The notes under the pieces were generated by a model. The model was not told the DNA's origin, made no database searches, and saw only the letters and a program-made list of their open reading frames with translations. Below are positions 1-7,247 of a stretch of 53,530 bases of DNA, piece after piece. The stretch is taken from assembly GCF_014836845.1 (NCBI RefSeq), contig NZ_JACSQA010000025.1, forward strand, positions 1-53,530, read 5' to 3'. Source of the DNA: Ureibacillus galli (GTDB lineage Bacteria > Bacillota > Bacilli > Bacillales_A > Planococcaceae). Each line of letters begins with the position of its first letter. Positions within the stretch are counted from its first letter, which is position 1. Made by a program: the position numbers and the translations under genes.

Positions 1-34
1 TCAGAAACTATTACTTTTATTTTAAAAGAAAAAA

Positions 35-74
35 GACTGTAGGCAAACTCGAAATTTCGAGTTTGTCTACAGTC
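35..74 (-). terminator. Hairpin terminator, minus-strand reading
   Basis: Two 20-base arms pair with a single mismatch around an AAATTT centre. Read on the minus strand the hairpin is followed by a run of Ts, as in an intrinsic terminator. It lies beyond a second hairpin that already follows the small minus-strand gene, so it may back that one up or serve a gene outside the window. Confidence 0.7.
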
Positions 75-139
75 TGGGGACTTCATATTAAGAAGTCCTT
101 AATAGAAATAACATTCTTTATTAACATAGCCTAAATAAA

Positions 140-167
140 AATACCTCGAAGGATTATTCGAGGTATT
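140..167 (-). terminator. Terminator of the small minus-strand gene
   Basis: AATACCTCGAA pairs with TTCGAGGTATT around a 6-base loop, and the minus strand continues into a T-rich tract. It starts directly after the stop of the 72-residue minus-strand gene. Confidence 0.75.
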
Positions 168-174
168 GTTTGTA

Positions 175-393
175 TTATTGTTTGTTATTATCGAATAATT
201 GCTCAACTTTTTTCATAATCGGGTTATTTTTAATTTTTTTCAGTAATGGATTTTTTTCTGCGCCGAACTCTTCCCTTTGTTTATTTGCGTTATTTGCACT
301 AGGTTGAGAACTTTTCGCAGTTGCACTACTTTCATTTAATAAACCACGATCATCATAGTTTGAATAATCATCAAATTCTTTTTTATTTGTCAT
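175..393 (-). CDS. Small hydrophilic protein of unknown function
   Basis: A 72-residue protein that I do not recognise as a named family. It is highly charged and polar: an acidic N-terminal part (KKEFDDYSNYDD), a Ser/Ala/Asn-rich middle that is probably disordered, and a basic C-terminal part (NPLLKKIKNNPIMKKVEQLF) that could form an amphipathic helix. There is no signal peptide or membrane segment. The ATG is preceded by a clear AAAGGAG site about 8 bases upstream and the gene ends in its own terminator, so it is very likely real. It is transcribed away from purU. Small polar proteins of this kind are common in spore formers, but nothing here ties it to sporulation. Confidence 0.7.
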   Translation of the reverse strand: MTNKKEFDDYSNYDDRGLLNESSATAKSSQPSANNANKQREEFGAEKNPLLKKIKNNPIMKKVEQLFDNNKQ

Positions 394-523
394 TTTCTCA
401 ACTCCTTTCAGTTTTATTATGGGAATTTTCTGTATTGTTTATGTAAATCGTAACGTTTATGTTTGCTCATTTTCAGAAAATAATAGATAATAATACAATT
501 ATGAAAGGCTAGGAGTGTAAGCA

Positions 524-1423
524 ATGCATGGAGAACAAGGGAAAAAAATTGAAAACAGTGACGATTTAGCAAATAAAGCACGATTACTAGTAAAATGTCC
601 AGATAAACCAGGAATTGTTTCGGTTTTGTCGACATTTTTATTCAAGTATCAAGCAAATATTATCGAATCGAGTCAATATTCGAGCGATCCTGAGGAAGGC
701 ACGTTTTTTATCCGTATCGAATTTTACAGTGAAAATTTACAACAAAAATCTCCTTTGATGGAACAGGAATTTATCCAAATTGCCAATGAGTATGAGATGA
801 ACTACCAATTTTATTATTTAAATCGCCGTCAACGATCTGCTATTTTTGTCTCTAAAGAATTACATTGTTTATTGGAATTACTTTGGGAATGGCAAAATGG
901 AGATTTGGAAACAGATATCGTGGCAGTTATTAGTAATCATGAAGATGCCCGTCCAATAGTTGAATCTTACGGGATCCCATTTTATTATTTACCTGCAAAT
1001 AAAAATATACGTCAAGAAGTGGAAGCAAAACAAATAACATTAATGGAACAGTATCAAGTAGATTTATTAATTTTAGCCCGATATATGCAAATATTAACAC
1101 CTGATTTTGTCAATTATTTTGAAAACCGCATTATTAATATCCATCATTCATTTTTACCAGCGTTTATCGGGGCAAATCCTTATGATCGTGCATATAAAAG
1201 AGGAGTTAAATTAATTGGAGCAACTTCCCATTATGTAACAAATGATTTAGATGAAGGTCCAATTATTGAACAAGATGTAGAACGGGTGGACCATCGTGAT
1301 GATGTTGCCACATTAAAAAAAATCGGAAGAAAAATTGAACGTCGGGTTTTAACAAAAGCTGTAAAATGGCACTTGCAAAATCGTATCATTGTAGTGAATA
1401 ACAAAACGATTGTTTTCCACTAA
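524..1423 (+). CDS. purU: Formyltetrahydrofolate deformylase PurU
   Basis: Hydrolyses 10-formyltetrahydrofolate to formate and tetrahydrofolate in the cytoplasm, which balances one-carbon pools and supplies formate. The 299 residues have the family layout: an N-terminal ACT domain (about residues 18-95, starting KARLLVKCPDKPGIVSVLS), then a formyltransferase-fold catalytic domain (about 104-290). The catalytic triad expected of this superfamily is visible: Asn205 and His207 in NIHHSFLPAF, and Asp243 in LDEGPI. The ATG follows an AGGAG-like site. The length is close to that of other Bacillus PurU proteins. The gene stands alone, and a hairpin separates it from the convergent EcsC-family gene. 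In the family the ACT domain usually senses a ligand such as glycine or methionine; that role is inferred here. Confidence 0.93.
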   Translation: MHGEQGKKIENSDDLANKARLLVKCPDKPGIVSVLSTFLFKYQANIIESSQYSSDPEEGTFFIRIEFYSENLQQKSPLMEQEFIQIANEYEMNYQFYYLNRRQRSAIFVSKELHCLLELLWEWQNGDLETDIVAVISNHEDARPIVESYGIPFYYLPANKNIRQEVEAKQITLMEQYQVDLLILARYMQILTPDFVNYFENRIINIHHSFLPAFIGANPYDRAYKRGVKLIGATSHYVTNDLDEGPIIEQDVERVDHRDDVATLKKIGRKIERRVLTKAVKWHLQNRIIVVNNKTIVFH

Positions 1424-1446
1424 ATACGAATTAGAAAGCGACAAAT

Positions 1447-1483
1447 AAAGGATGTCCTCTTTTTAAAAGTGGGACATCCTTTA
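1447..1483. terminator. Bidirectional terminator between purU and the EcsC gene
   Basis: AAAGGATGTCC pairs with GGGACATCCTTT around an A/T-rich loop. T-rich sequence follows on both strands, which suits a shared terminator between convergent genes. Confidence 0.7.
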
Positions 1484-1496
1484 TAATTGTAAAACT

Positions 1497-2324
1497 TTAT
1501 TCCATTAGACTATTTTCAATATGATCAAGTTCATATAATCGTTCATTAATTCTTCTTTTTCGATAGAGCATCATGCCAGCCTCACTGACATCTTCAATCA
1601 TTCCTTTATTGACAAATGCCCCAAAGATCATTCCTGCAACGGGAACCATTTGTAGTAGTTTTTTCCATCCAAATTGATCTCGGTAGGTGAAAAATACTTC
1701 TTGCCAACCTTTTAACTGGCTAATCATACTCTCTGGCCCATCATTTTTAGAATGATGCATATTTGCCAGTTCCTTTAAAATCGCTTCTTTACCGACAATG
1801 TCCGCTGAGGCAAATTGTAAACATTTTACGATAAAGACCCGCTCCTGTTTCTCATTTGGATCATACCCATGAATAATGGCGATTTCTTGTAATGTTTTCA
1901 AAGCCATTCCTAAAATTAATGGAATATCAATTACTAAGGTAAATATTCCGCCAAAACCAGTAGAGGCACCTTGTACGGTGGCTAATTTACTCCGCTCGCT
2001 TTGTAATTGATGACTCATTTCAGTCATGTCTTCAATTGGCATTTTTGCGATATCATCAATTGTTTCGATTGGATAAGAAGTTGATTTTTTTATCTTCTTA
2101 ATCATTCCATTTTCACTAATTAAATATTTTCCACCAGTTTGAATGTAACTTCCCAGTTCATTTACTAAAATGCCGATTTTCTCTTGTAAAAATTTCGGTG
2201 TTAACTTGTCGATTACCTTAAAAGGTAATCGACCAAGTTTCTCCCAAAAAAATAATCCTTTTTGATCTTCTTCCCATTTTTCAATTTCTAGTAAATAGTC
2301 TTGCAATTGTTCCTTTGTTTCCAA
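1497..2324 (-). CDS. EcsC-family protein
   Basis: A 275-residue protein of the EcsC family, named after the third gene of the Bacillus ecs ABC-transporter operon; its biochemical role is not known. The family core is visible at about residues 110-185: a glycine-rich hydrophobic stretch (GASTGFGGIFTLVIDIPLIL), then GMALKTLQEIAIIHGYDP and ASADIVGKEAIL. A second hydrophobic segment near 225-240 (MVPVAGMIFGAFVNKG) suggests membrane association. The start is a TTG preceded by GGGGAAATCACA; no better upstream start is present. No ecsA or ecsB gene is nearby, so it is an orphan member. It converges on purU. Confidence 0.82.
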   Translation of the reverse strand: METKEQLQDYLLEIEKWEEDQKGLFFWEKLGRLPFKVIDKLTPKFLQEKIGILVNELGSYIQTGGKYLISENGMIKKIKKSTSYPIETIDDIAKMPIEDMTEMSHQLQSERSKLATVQGASTGFGGIFTLVIDIPLILGMALKTLQEIAIIHGYDPNEKQERVFIVKCLQFASADIVGKEAILKELANMHHSKNDGPESMISQLKGWQEVFFTYRDQFGWKKLLQMVPVAGMIFGAFVNKGMIEDVSEAGMMLYRKRRINERLYELDHIENSLME

Positions 2325-2508
2325 TGTGATTTCCCCATTCTATTGTCTTTAAGTGTTTTACGTAATAATTAACCAAAATGTTTCATTCAAAGTATGTACA
2401 ATAATTGAACATTCATTTTTTATAAAAATCTGACAATTACGTTGTCCTTTTGGTAAACTAAGGCTAAATCCCAAAAATTTTAGTGGGAGAGTTGAAAGGG
2501 GGAAGTGG

Positions 2509-3246
2509 ATGGCTGAACAAATAGAGAGTGGTGTGTACCTTCAGGAACATTTTCGGGATTCTTTAATCATTGACCGCTATGATCCACAATTGGAACGTTT
2601 GCGTAAAAGAAAACAGGAACAATTAAGCAATCAATATAGTGAAGATGCAATTGTATGGAATGTATTTCGGACTTTTAATCAAATCGATCGATCCCTTTGG
2701 ATAGAACCATTATTTCAAACTTCCTTTCATATCAATTTCCCGTATTCCATAGACGCGATCAAAATTCATTTTTGGAAAAGAATCCGACCACCAAAAAGTT
2801 ATCCTTTATTAGAAGAACAATCAGAAATTGATATTATTATTGAATCTGATGAATTCGTTTGGTTTTTGGAAGCAAAATATAAATCAGACATTCTTTTCAA
2901 TACAACACAGCATCGAAAAAGAGACGAAATACTTCGTCATATTGATGTCGGAACTAATTATGCAAGGAAAAAAGATTTTTATTTTTCTTTAATCATAATG
3001 GATAAATATTCTAGTCCATATGGTTATCGTATGACAACAGAGTATCGTGATTCTATAGAAGGAATCATTGGCCTACTTCCACATAGAAAAAACCTTGCTA
3101 ACTTAAAAGGTATTAATGTTTTCACTTGGAAAGAAGTTCAATCTCTTTTTAAAACAGTTTATTTATATAGTAAAAATAAATACGAAAAATTTATAGCAGA
3201 CCAAGCCAGTTATTGGTTGCTGGAAAAACTGAATGATGAAAGGTAA
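2509..3246 (+). CDS. Probable PD-(D/E)XK-fold nuclease-like protein
   Basis: A 245-residue soluble protein with no named family that I can recall. The central part looks like a restriction-endonuclease-type core: SEIDIII then WFLEAKY gives Asp108, Glu121 and Lys123 with a 12-residue gap between Asp and Glu, flanked by hydrophobic beta strands, which is the D-Xn-E-X-K pattern of PD-(D/E)XK nucleases. The N-terminal 60 residues are helical and charged; residues 145-165 (DFYFSLIIMDKY) would form the next strand. The ATG follows GAAAGGGGG. No methyltransferase, helicase or antitoxin is next to it, so it is not an obvious restriction or toxin module. The nuclease assignment is inferred from the motif alone; it could also be an inactive member of the fold. 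Confidence 0.6.
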   Translation: MAEQIESGVYLQEHFRDSLIIDRYDPQLERLRKRKQEQLSNQYSEDAIVWNVFRTFNQIDRSLWIEPLFQTSFHINFPYSIDAIKIHFWKRIRPPKSYPLLEEQSEIDIIIESDEFVWFLEAKYKSDILFNTTQHRKRDEILRHIDVGTNYARKKDFYFSLIIMDKYSSPYGYRMTTEYRDSIEGIIGLLPHRKNLANLKGINVFTWKEVQSLFKTVYLYSKNKYEKFIADQASYWLLEKLNDER

Positions 3247-3343
3247 ATAGGGGGAGAGCAAAATTTATTTATTCATCTTCATAAAAGATCCTATATCATG
3301 ACCATAATAAATCAGTAACTGGAATAAAAATAGGAGGACTTCG

Positions 3344-4000
3344 ATGAAAATTACAATCGAATGGACATATAAAACAAAAAACGGAGTAGAAACCGTTTTT
3401 CGATCCGATAAATTGCCGCCAGCCCATGCTTTATCTATTGGAGAGGATTTAGAGAAAACAGGTAGGGCGAAATCCATTACGTATATTGACCAACATGATA
3501 GTACATGGATGGTTAAAGAGTTAAAAAAATATATTCAAGAAATGGATACAGAACCCCACAACGTCCGTGTTTACTTTGATGGGGGATATGATATTCAAAC
3601 GAGCCAAGCTGGGTTAGGTATCGCGATTTATTATGAACAAAACGGAAAGAACTATCGATTACGTCGTAATGCACCAGCTGTAGGATTAAATTCGAATAAC
3701 GAAGCTGAATATGCAGCATTGCACTTAGCAATTGTTGAACTTGATTTATTAGATGTGCATCATCAAACGGTACAATTTATCGGGGATTCACAAGTAGTTA
3801 TCAATCAAATGAGTGGAGAATGGCCAGCTTATGAAAAAGAATTAGTTAGCTGGGCAGATCGGATTGACATTAAATTAAACGAACTAGGTATTACACCAGA
3901 ATTTGAACTCGTTCCTCGAAAATTAAATGCCGAAGCCGATCGACTTGCTACACAAGCTTTACAAGGTACGGATATAACTGGCCAGATTGAATTGCAATAA
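3344..4000 (+). CDS. RNase H type I-fold protein with N-terminal extension
   Basis: A 218-residue protein whose C-terminal two thirds is an RNase HI-type domain (about residues 73-210). The four acidic metal-binding residues are in place: Asp79 (VYFDGGYD), Glu120/Glu122 (NNEAEY), Asp148 (GDSQVV) and Asp199 (NAEADRLA). It should therefore be able to cleave the RNA strand of RNA-DNA hybrids. The first 70 residues form a separate small domain (KITIEWTYKTKNGVETVFRS) of the kind seen in Bacillus YpeP/YpdQ-like paralogues rather than in classic RnhA. The ATG follows AGGAGG. It is monocistronic, with a strong terminator downstream. It could act alongside a main RNase HII/HIII; that is inference. Confidence 0.82.
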   Translation: MKITIEWTYKTKNGVETVFRSDKLPPAHALSIGEDLEKTGRAKSITYIDQHDSTWMVKELKKYIQEMDTEPHNVRVYFDGGYDIQTSQAGLGIAIYYEQNGKNYRLRRNAPAVGLNSNNEAEYAALHLAIVELDLLDVHHQTVQFIGDSQVVINQMSGEWPAYEKELVSWADRIDIKLNELGITPEFELVPRKLNAEADRLATQALQGTDITGQIELQ

Positions 4001-4005
4001 AATGT

Positions 4006-4036
4006 AAAAAGACTTGTTATAACACAAGTCTTTTTT
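4006..4036 (+). terminator. Intrinsic terminator after the RNase H-fold gene
   Basis: AAAAAGACTTGT pairs with ACAAGTCTTTTTT around TATAAC; the T-run completes a textbook terminator six bases after the stop codon. Confidence 0.85.
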
Positions 4037-4188
4037 ATTACATAATATTATTATGTTAACTAATAAAAATATTATTCTTTTTCTAGTATTTTTCTACAAT
4101 TTTGTTCTATTATATTCGTTCGGAGCATAAATAAAATAGGTGAGAAGTTCTATCATTTTTATACTAAATAGTTGAGGAGGAAACGAAT

Positions 4189-5694
4189 TTGGAACAAGTA
4201 GTTGAAAAACGGATCGGTATTAGTAGTTTATTAGACAAAGTTATTTCAGCACAAGAGGCAGCATCGTTTATCCAAGATGGCAATATTGTCGGGATGAGTG
4301 GTTTTACCCGGGCAGGAGATGCAAAAGTAGTGCCTTTAGCTTTAGCCGAACGGGCAAAAAATGAAAACTTGAAACTTGATGTTTATACGGGGGCATCTCT
4401 TGGTCCAGAAGTAGATAAAATTTTAGCTGAAGCAGGTGGAATCCGTAAACGCGGACCATATCAAGGCGACGCAGCTATTCGGAATTTAATTAATACAGGG
4501 GAAGTGTTATATGTAGATGCGCATCTTTCGCATAATGCGGAACTTGTTCGTCAAGGTATTATTGGACCAATTGACTTTGCTATCATCGAAGCAACAGCGA
4601 TTACAAAAGACGGCTTTCTCGTTCCAACAACATCCGTCGGGAACTCTCCAATTTTCGCCCAATATGCAAAGAACATTATTGTGGAGTTAAACTTAGCACA
4701 TTCCGAATCCTTAATTGGTGTTCATGATATTTATATTCCAGAAGTACAAGGTCAACGGCAACCAATTCCACTCTTAAGTGCTACAGATCGCATAGGTGAA
4801 ATTGGAATTAAAATTAATCCAGAAAAAATAAAAGCCATTGTCATTTCAAACGAACAGGACGCTCCATCTTTAATTGTTGATCCGGATGATGAAACACAGG
4901 AAATGGCTAATCATTTATTAAATTTCCTTCGCAGTGAAATTACAGCAGGTCGTTTAACAAATAAATTAGCACCTTTACAATCAGGGGTTGGTTCTGTTGC
5001 TAATGCTGTTTTAGAAGGATTTAAAGTTTCTGAGTTTGAAGATTTGATTATTTTCTCCGAAGTGTTACAAGATGCCGTCTTTAATTTAATCGATGCTGGA
5101 AAAGTATCTTTCGCATCTTGTACTTCCATTACGATATCCGAAGAATTACAGAAAAAGGTTTATGGAAATATTGAGAAATATGCAGATAAAATTATTATCC
5201 GTCCACAGGAAATATCGAATCATCCTGAAGTCATTCGTCGCTTAGGATTAATTGCCATTAATGCTGCCCTGGAAGTAGATATTTATGGTAACGTTAACTC
5301 AACCCATGTTGGCGGCACAAAAATGATGAATGGAATAGGCGGTTCTGGTGATTTTACTCGCAATTCTCGTTTAAGTATTTTTGTAACAAAGTCCTATGCG
5401 AAAGGCGGTAAACTTTCTTCAATCGTACCAATGGTAGCCCATCATGATCATACAGAACATGATGTTCATGTCATTGTAACGGAACAAGGTGTTGCTGACT
5501 TAAGAGGGTTAGCACCAAAAGAAAGGGTACCATTAATTATTGAAAACTGTGTACATCCTGACTTTAAACAACAACTGTGGGATTATTATAACGAAGCTGT
5601 TGAATTAACTGGTAATGCCCAAACGCCACACAATTTGGAAAAAGCGCTTTCTTGGCATGTGAATGCTGCAAAAACTGGTTCGATGAAACTTTGA
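4189..5694 (+). CDS. Acetyl-CoA hydrolase/transferase (acetate-succinate CoA-transferase type)
   Basis: Moves CoA between acetyl-CoA and another acid, typically succinate plus acetyl-CoA giving succinyl-CoA and acetate. The 501 residues match class I CoA-transferases of the AarC/Cat1 group. Visible motifs are GMSGFTRAGDAKVVP near the N terminus, the probable catalytic Glu291 in IIFSEVLQD that forms the glutamyl-CoA thioester, and the glycine-rich MMNGIGGSGDFTRNS loop near residue 385. The start is TTG, with a strong GAGGAGG site eight bases before it. The gene is monocistronic, with 188 bases of AT-rich leader upstream and a hairpin downstream. A pure acetyl-CoA hydrolase role is possible; substrate choice cannot be read from sequence. 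Confidence 0.88.
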   Translation: MEQVVEKRIGISSLLDKVISAQEAASFIQDGNIVGMSGFTRAGDAKVVPLALAERAKNENLKLDVYTGASLGPEVDKILAEAGGIRKRGPYQGDAAIRNLINTGEVLYVDAHLSHNAELVRQGIIGPIDFAIIEATAITKDGFLVPTTSVGNSPIFAQYAKNIIVELNLAHSESLIGVHDIYIPEVQGQRQPIPLLSATDRIGEIGIKINPEKIKAIVISNEQDAPSLIVDPDDETQEMANHLLNFLRSEITAGRLTNKLAPLQSGVGSVANAVLEGFKVSEFEDLIIFSEVLQDAVFNLIDAGKVSFASCTSITISEELQKKVYGNIEKYADKIIIRPQEISNHPEVIRRLGLIAINAALEVDIYGNVNSTHVGGTKMMNGIGGSGDFTRNSRLSIFVTKSYAKGGKLSSIVPMVAHHDHTEHDVHVIVTEQGVADLRGLAPKERVPLIIENCVHPDFKQQLWDYYNEAVELTGNAQTPHNLEKALSWHVNAAKTGSMKL

Positions 5695-5699
5695 TAAAA

Positions 5700-5733
5700 A
5701 AAGTGCGTGTTCTCAAGTTGAACACGCACTTAT
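5700..5733. terminator. Bidirectional terminator between convergent genes
   Basis: AAGTGCGTGTTC pairs perfectly with GAACACGCACTT around a 7-base loop, with an A-run before it and T-rich sequence after it. It ends at the stop of the minus-strand GNAT gene. Confidence 0.8.
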
Positions 5734-6189
5734 TCATTCAATTGACTTTTCTAATTGCCATTTTATCATATGATTCTCCAAACCGACTTTTTTCATATTT
5801 AACTTTTCTAATACTCGAATGGAAGAATGATTATCCTCTAAACATTCTGCGATAATCTTTGTTACATTTGGCTTGGAAAATGCCCAATTTAGTAGTTCTT
5901 TCACTGCTCCTGTTGCATAACCTTTATTTTGAGATGAAGGTAATATTCCATAACCTACTTCGACTGAGTTTTCTAAATTCGGTTTACCTTTAAACCCAAT
6001 ATCCCCAACAATTTGATTTGTTTCTTTCTCGATTACAAACCAAACACCCCATCCTAATAGTGAGGAGTCATTCTTTAGTTCGTCCAAATAGTTCTTTATA
6101 TGTTGACCTAATGGATAATTTGTAGAAACCGATGAAAGAAATAGTTCAGTACAAGGCAGAATTCTTAAATTTTTTGTATGTAATTCCAA
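5734..6189 (-). CDS. GNAT N-acetyltransferase (RimJ/RimL-like)
   Basis: A 151-residue acetyltransferase that uses acetyl-CoA; the substrate is unknown. The GNAT core is clear: GVWFVIEKETNQIVGDIGFKG (strands 2-4), VEVGYGILPSSQNKGYATGAV (strand 4 and the acetyl-CoA pyrophosphate loop, Q-x-x-G-x-A type), and ALEDNHSSIRVLEKLNMKKVG-like sequence (ECLEDNHSSIRVLEKLNM) near the C terminus, typical of the RimJ/RimL subgroup. The start is TTG, ten bases after AGGAGG. It is a single-gene unit convergent with the CoA-transferase gene. It may acetylate a ribosomal protein N terminus or a small amine; I cannot choose between these. Confidence 0.85.
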   Translation of the reverse strand: MELHTKNLRILPCTELFLSSVSTNYPLGQHIKNYLDELKNDSSLLGWGVWFVIEKETNQIVGDIGFKGKPNLENSVEVGYGILPSSQNKGYATGAVKELLNWAFSKPNVTKIIAECLEDNHSSIRVLEKLNMKKVGLENHMIKWQLEKSIE

Positions 6190-6403
6190 TAATCTTTCCT
6201 CCTTTTTAACTTTTTCTTATACAACATATTTAATTATACTCACTAGTTATACTTGAAATAAATGCCAATGACTTTAAAAACATACAATAAAGTTCTTTTT
6301 AAAAAAATAAGTTGTTTAATATTTTCGGGGATATGAAAGAGTTCATTGTCATGTATTATAAATATATACAGTATTCGGAGTTTACAACAATGGAGGAAGA
6401 GAA

Positions 6404-7090
6404 TTGAAAATATTAGAACTACCAATTGAATTTGAATTTAATGGTCAAAAAAATACCATTTATCCTAGCTTAATTATATCGAATAATGAACTAACCTTAG
6501 TCGATACAGGGTATACGAATTTTTTAACTTTAATTGAAAATGAAATTTTAAAAAATGGTTATGAAATCAAGAATTTAAAGAATATCATCATTACACACTA
6601 TGATGATGATCATATAGGTTCCTTATATGATTTTAAAGAAAAGTATCATTGGATTAACATTATAGCTAGTGACATTGAATCAAAATACATTAGCGGCGAA
6701 ATGAAGTCTGAGCGATTGGTTCAAGCGGAAGAATTGTTAGACAATATGTCAAATGAAGAAATCGAATTTGGCAAATGGTTTATAAACCAATTAAAGAATT
6801 TAAAGCATGTGGCAATCGATAAAAAAGTTCGTGATGGTGATATGATTTTACATAACAAATGTAGAGTAATAGCAACACCAGGGCATACTTCAGGACATAT
6901 TTCATTATATTTTCCAAGTATAAAAAGTGTAATTACAGGTGATGCAGCTGTTAATGAGAATCATGATTTAGTCATTGCTAATCCATCCTTTTGTTTAGAT
7001 ATTGAAAGGGCAGAACAGTCTTTAAAAAAGATTAAAAATCTTAAAGCTGAACATTATTATTGTTACCACGGTGGGAAATTTACCTTATAA
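6404..7090 (+). CDS. MBL-fold metallo-hydrolase
   Basis: A 228-residue metallo-beta-lactamase-fold hydrolase. Metal ligands can be followed along the chain: the ITHYDDDHIGS motif (H-x-D-x-D-H in place of the common H-x-H-x-D-H), ATPGHTSGHISLYF with the third-motif histidine, VITGDAA with the bridging aspartate, and HYYCYHGGKF at the C terminus. The start is TTG, with GGAGGAAGAGAA directly before it. The 214-base gap upstream is AT-rich with no clear structure. It precedes the Tet-like gene in the same direction, but 122 bases separate them and no shared promoter is evident. The substrate is unknown; members of this group include lactonases, glyoxalase II-like enzymes and regulators. Confidence 0.82.
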   Translation: MKILELPIEFEFNGQKNTIYPSLIISNNELTLVDTGYTNFLTLIENEILKNGYEIKNLKNIIITHYDDDHIGSLYDFKEKYHWINIIASDIESKYISGEMKSERLVQAEELLDNMSNEEIEFGKWFINQLKNLKHVAIDKKVRDGDMILHNKCRVIATPGHTSGHISLYFPSIKSVITGDAAVNENHDLVIANPSFCLDIERAEQSLKKIKNLKAEHYYCYHGGKFTL

Positions 7091-7202
7091 TCAGGGATTA
7101 AACAAAAAATATTACGCATTAATCGTCAATCTTGAGTATTGAATCCTTTACATATTATTTTATCTACTCAATAAACACGGAGTATATCATTCAAGGTAGA
7201 CA

Positions 7203-7247
7203 ATGAAACAAATTGAACGAACTAGAAATGGGGATATATATGTATAA
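7203..7247 (+). promoter_or_regulatory. Possible 14-codon leader ORF overlapping the Tet-like start
   Basis: An ATG at 7203, preceded by AAGG six bases upstream, opens a frame encoding MKQIERTRNGDIYV. Its TAA stop (7245-7247) falls inside the first codons of the GTPase gene if that gene starts at ATG 7240. The arrangement would allow translational coupling. Leader peptides control tet(M)-type genes elsewhere, but the hairpin pair expected for attenuation is not obvious here, so this is a weak call. Confidence 0.35.

Noticed and set aside
417-635. Minus-strand open frame opposite the start of purU
   Set aside because: It overlaps purU, lacks a ribosome site and has no family pattern.
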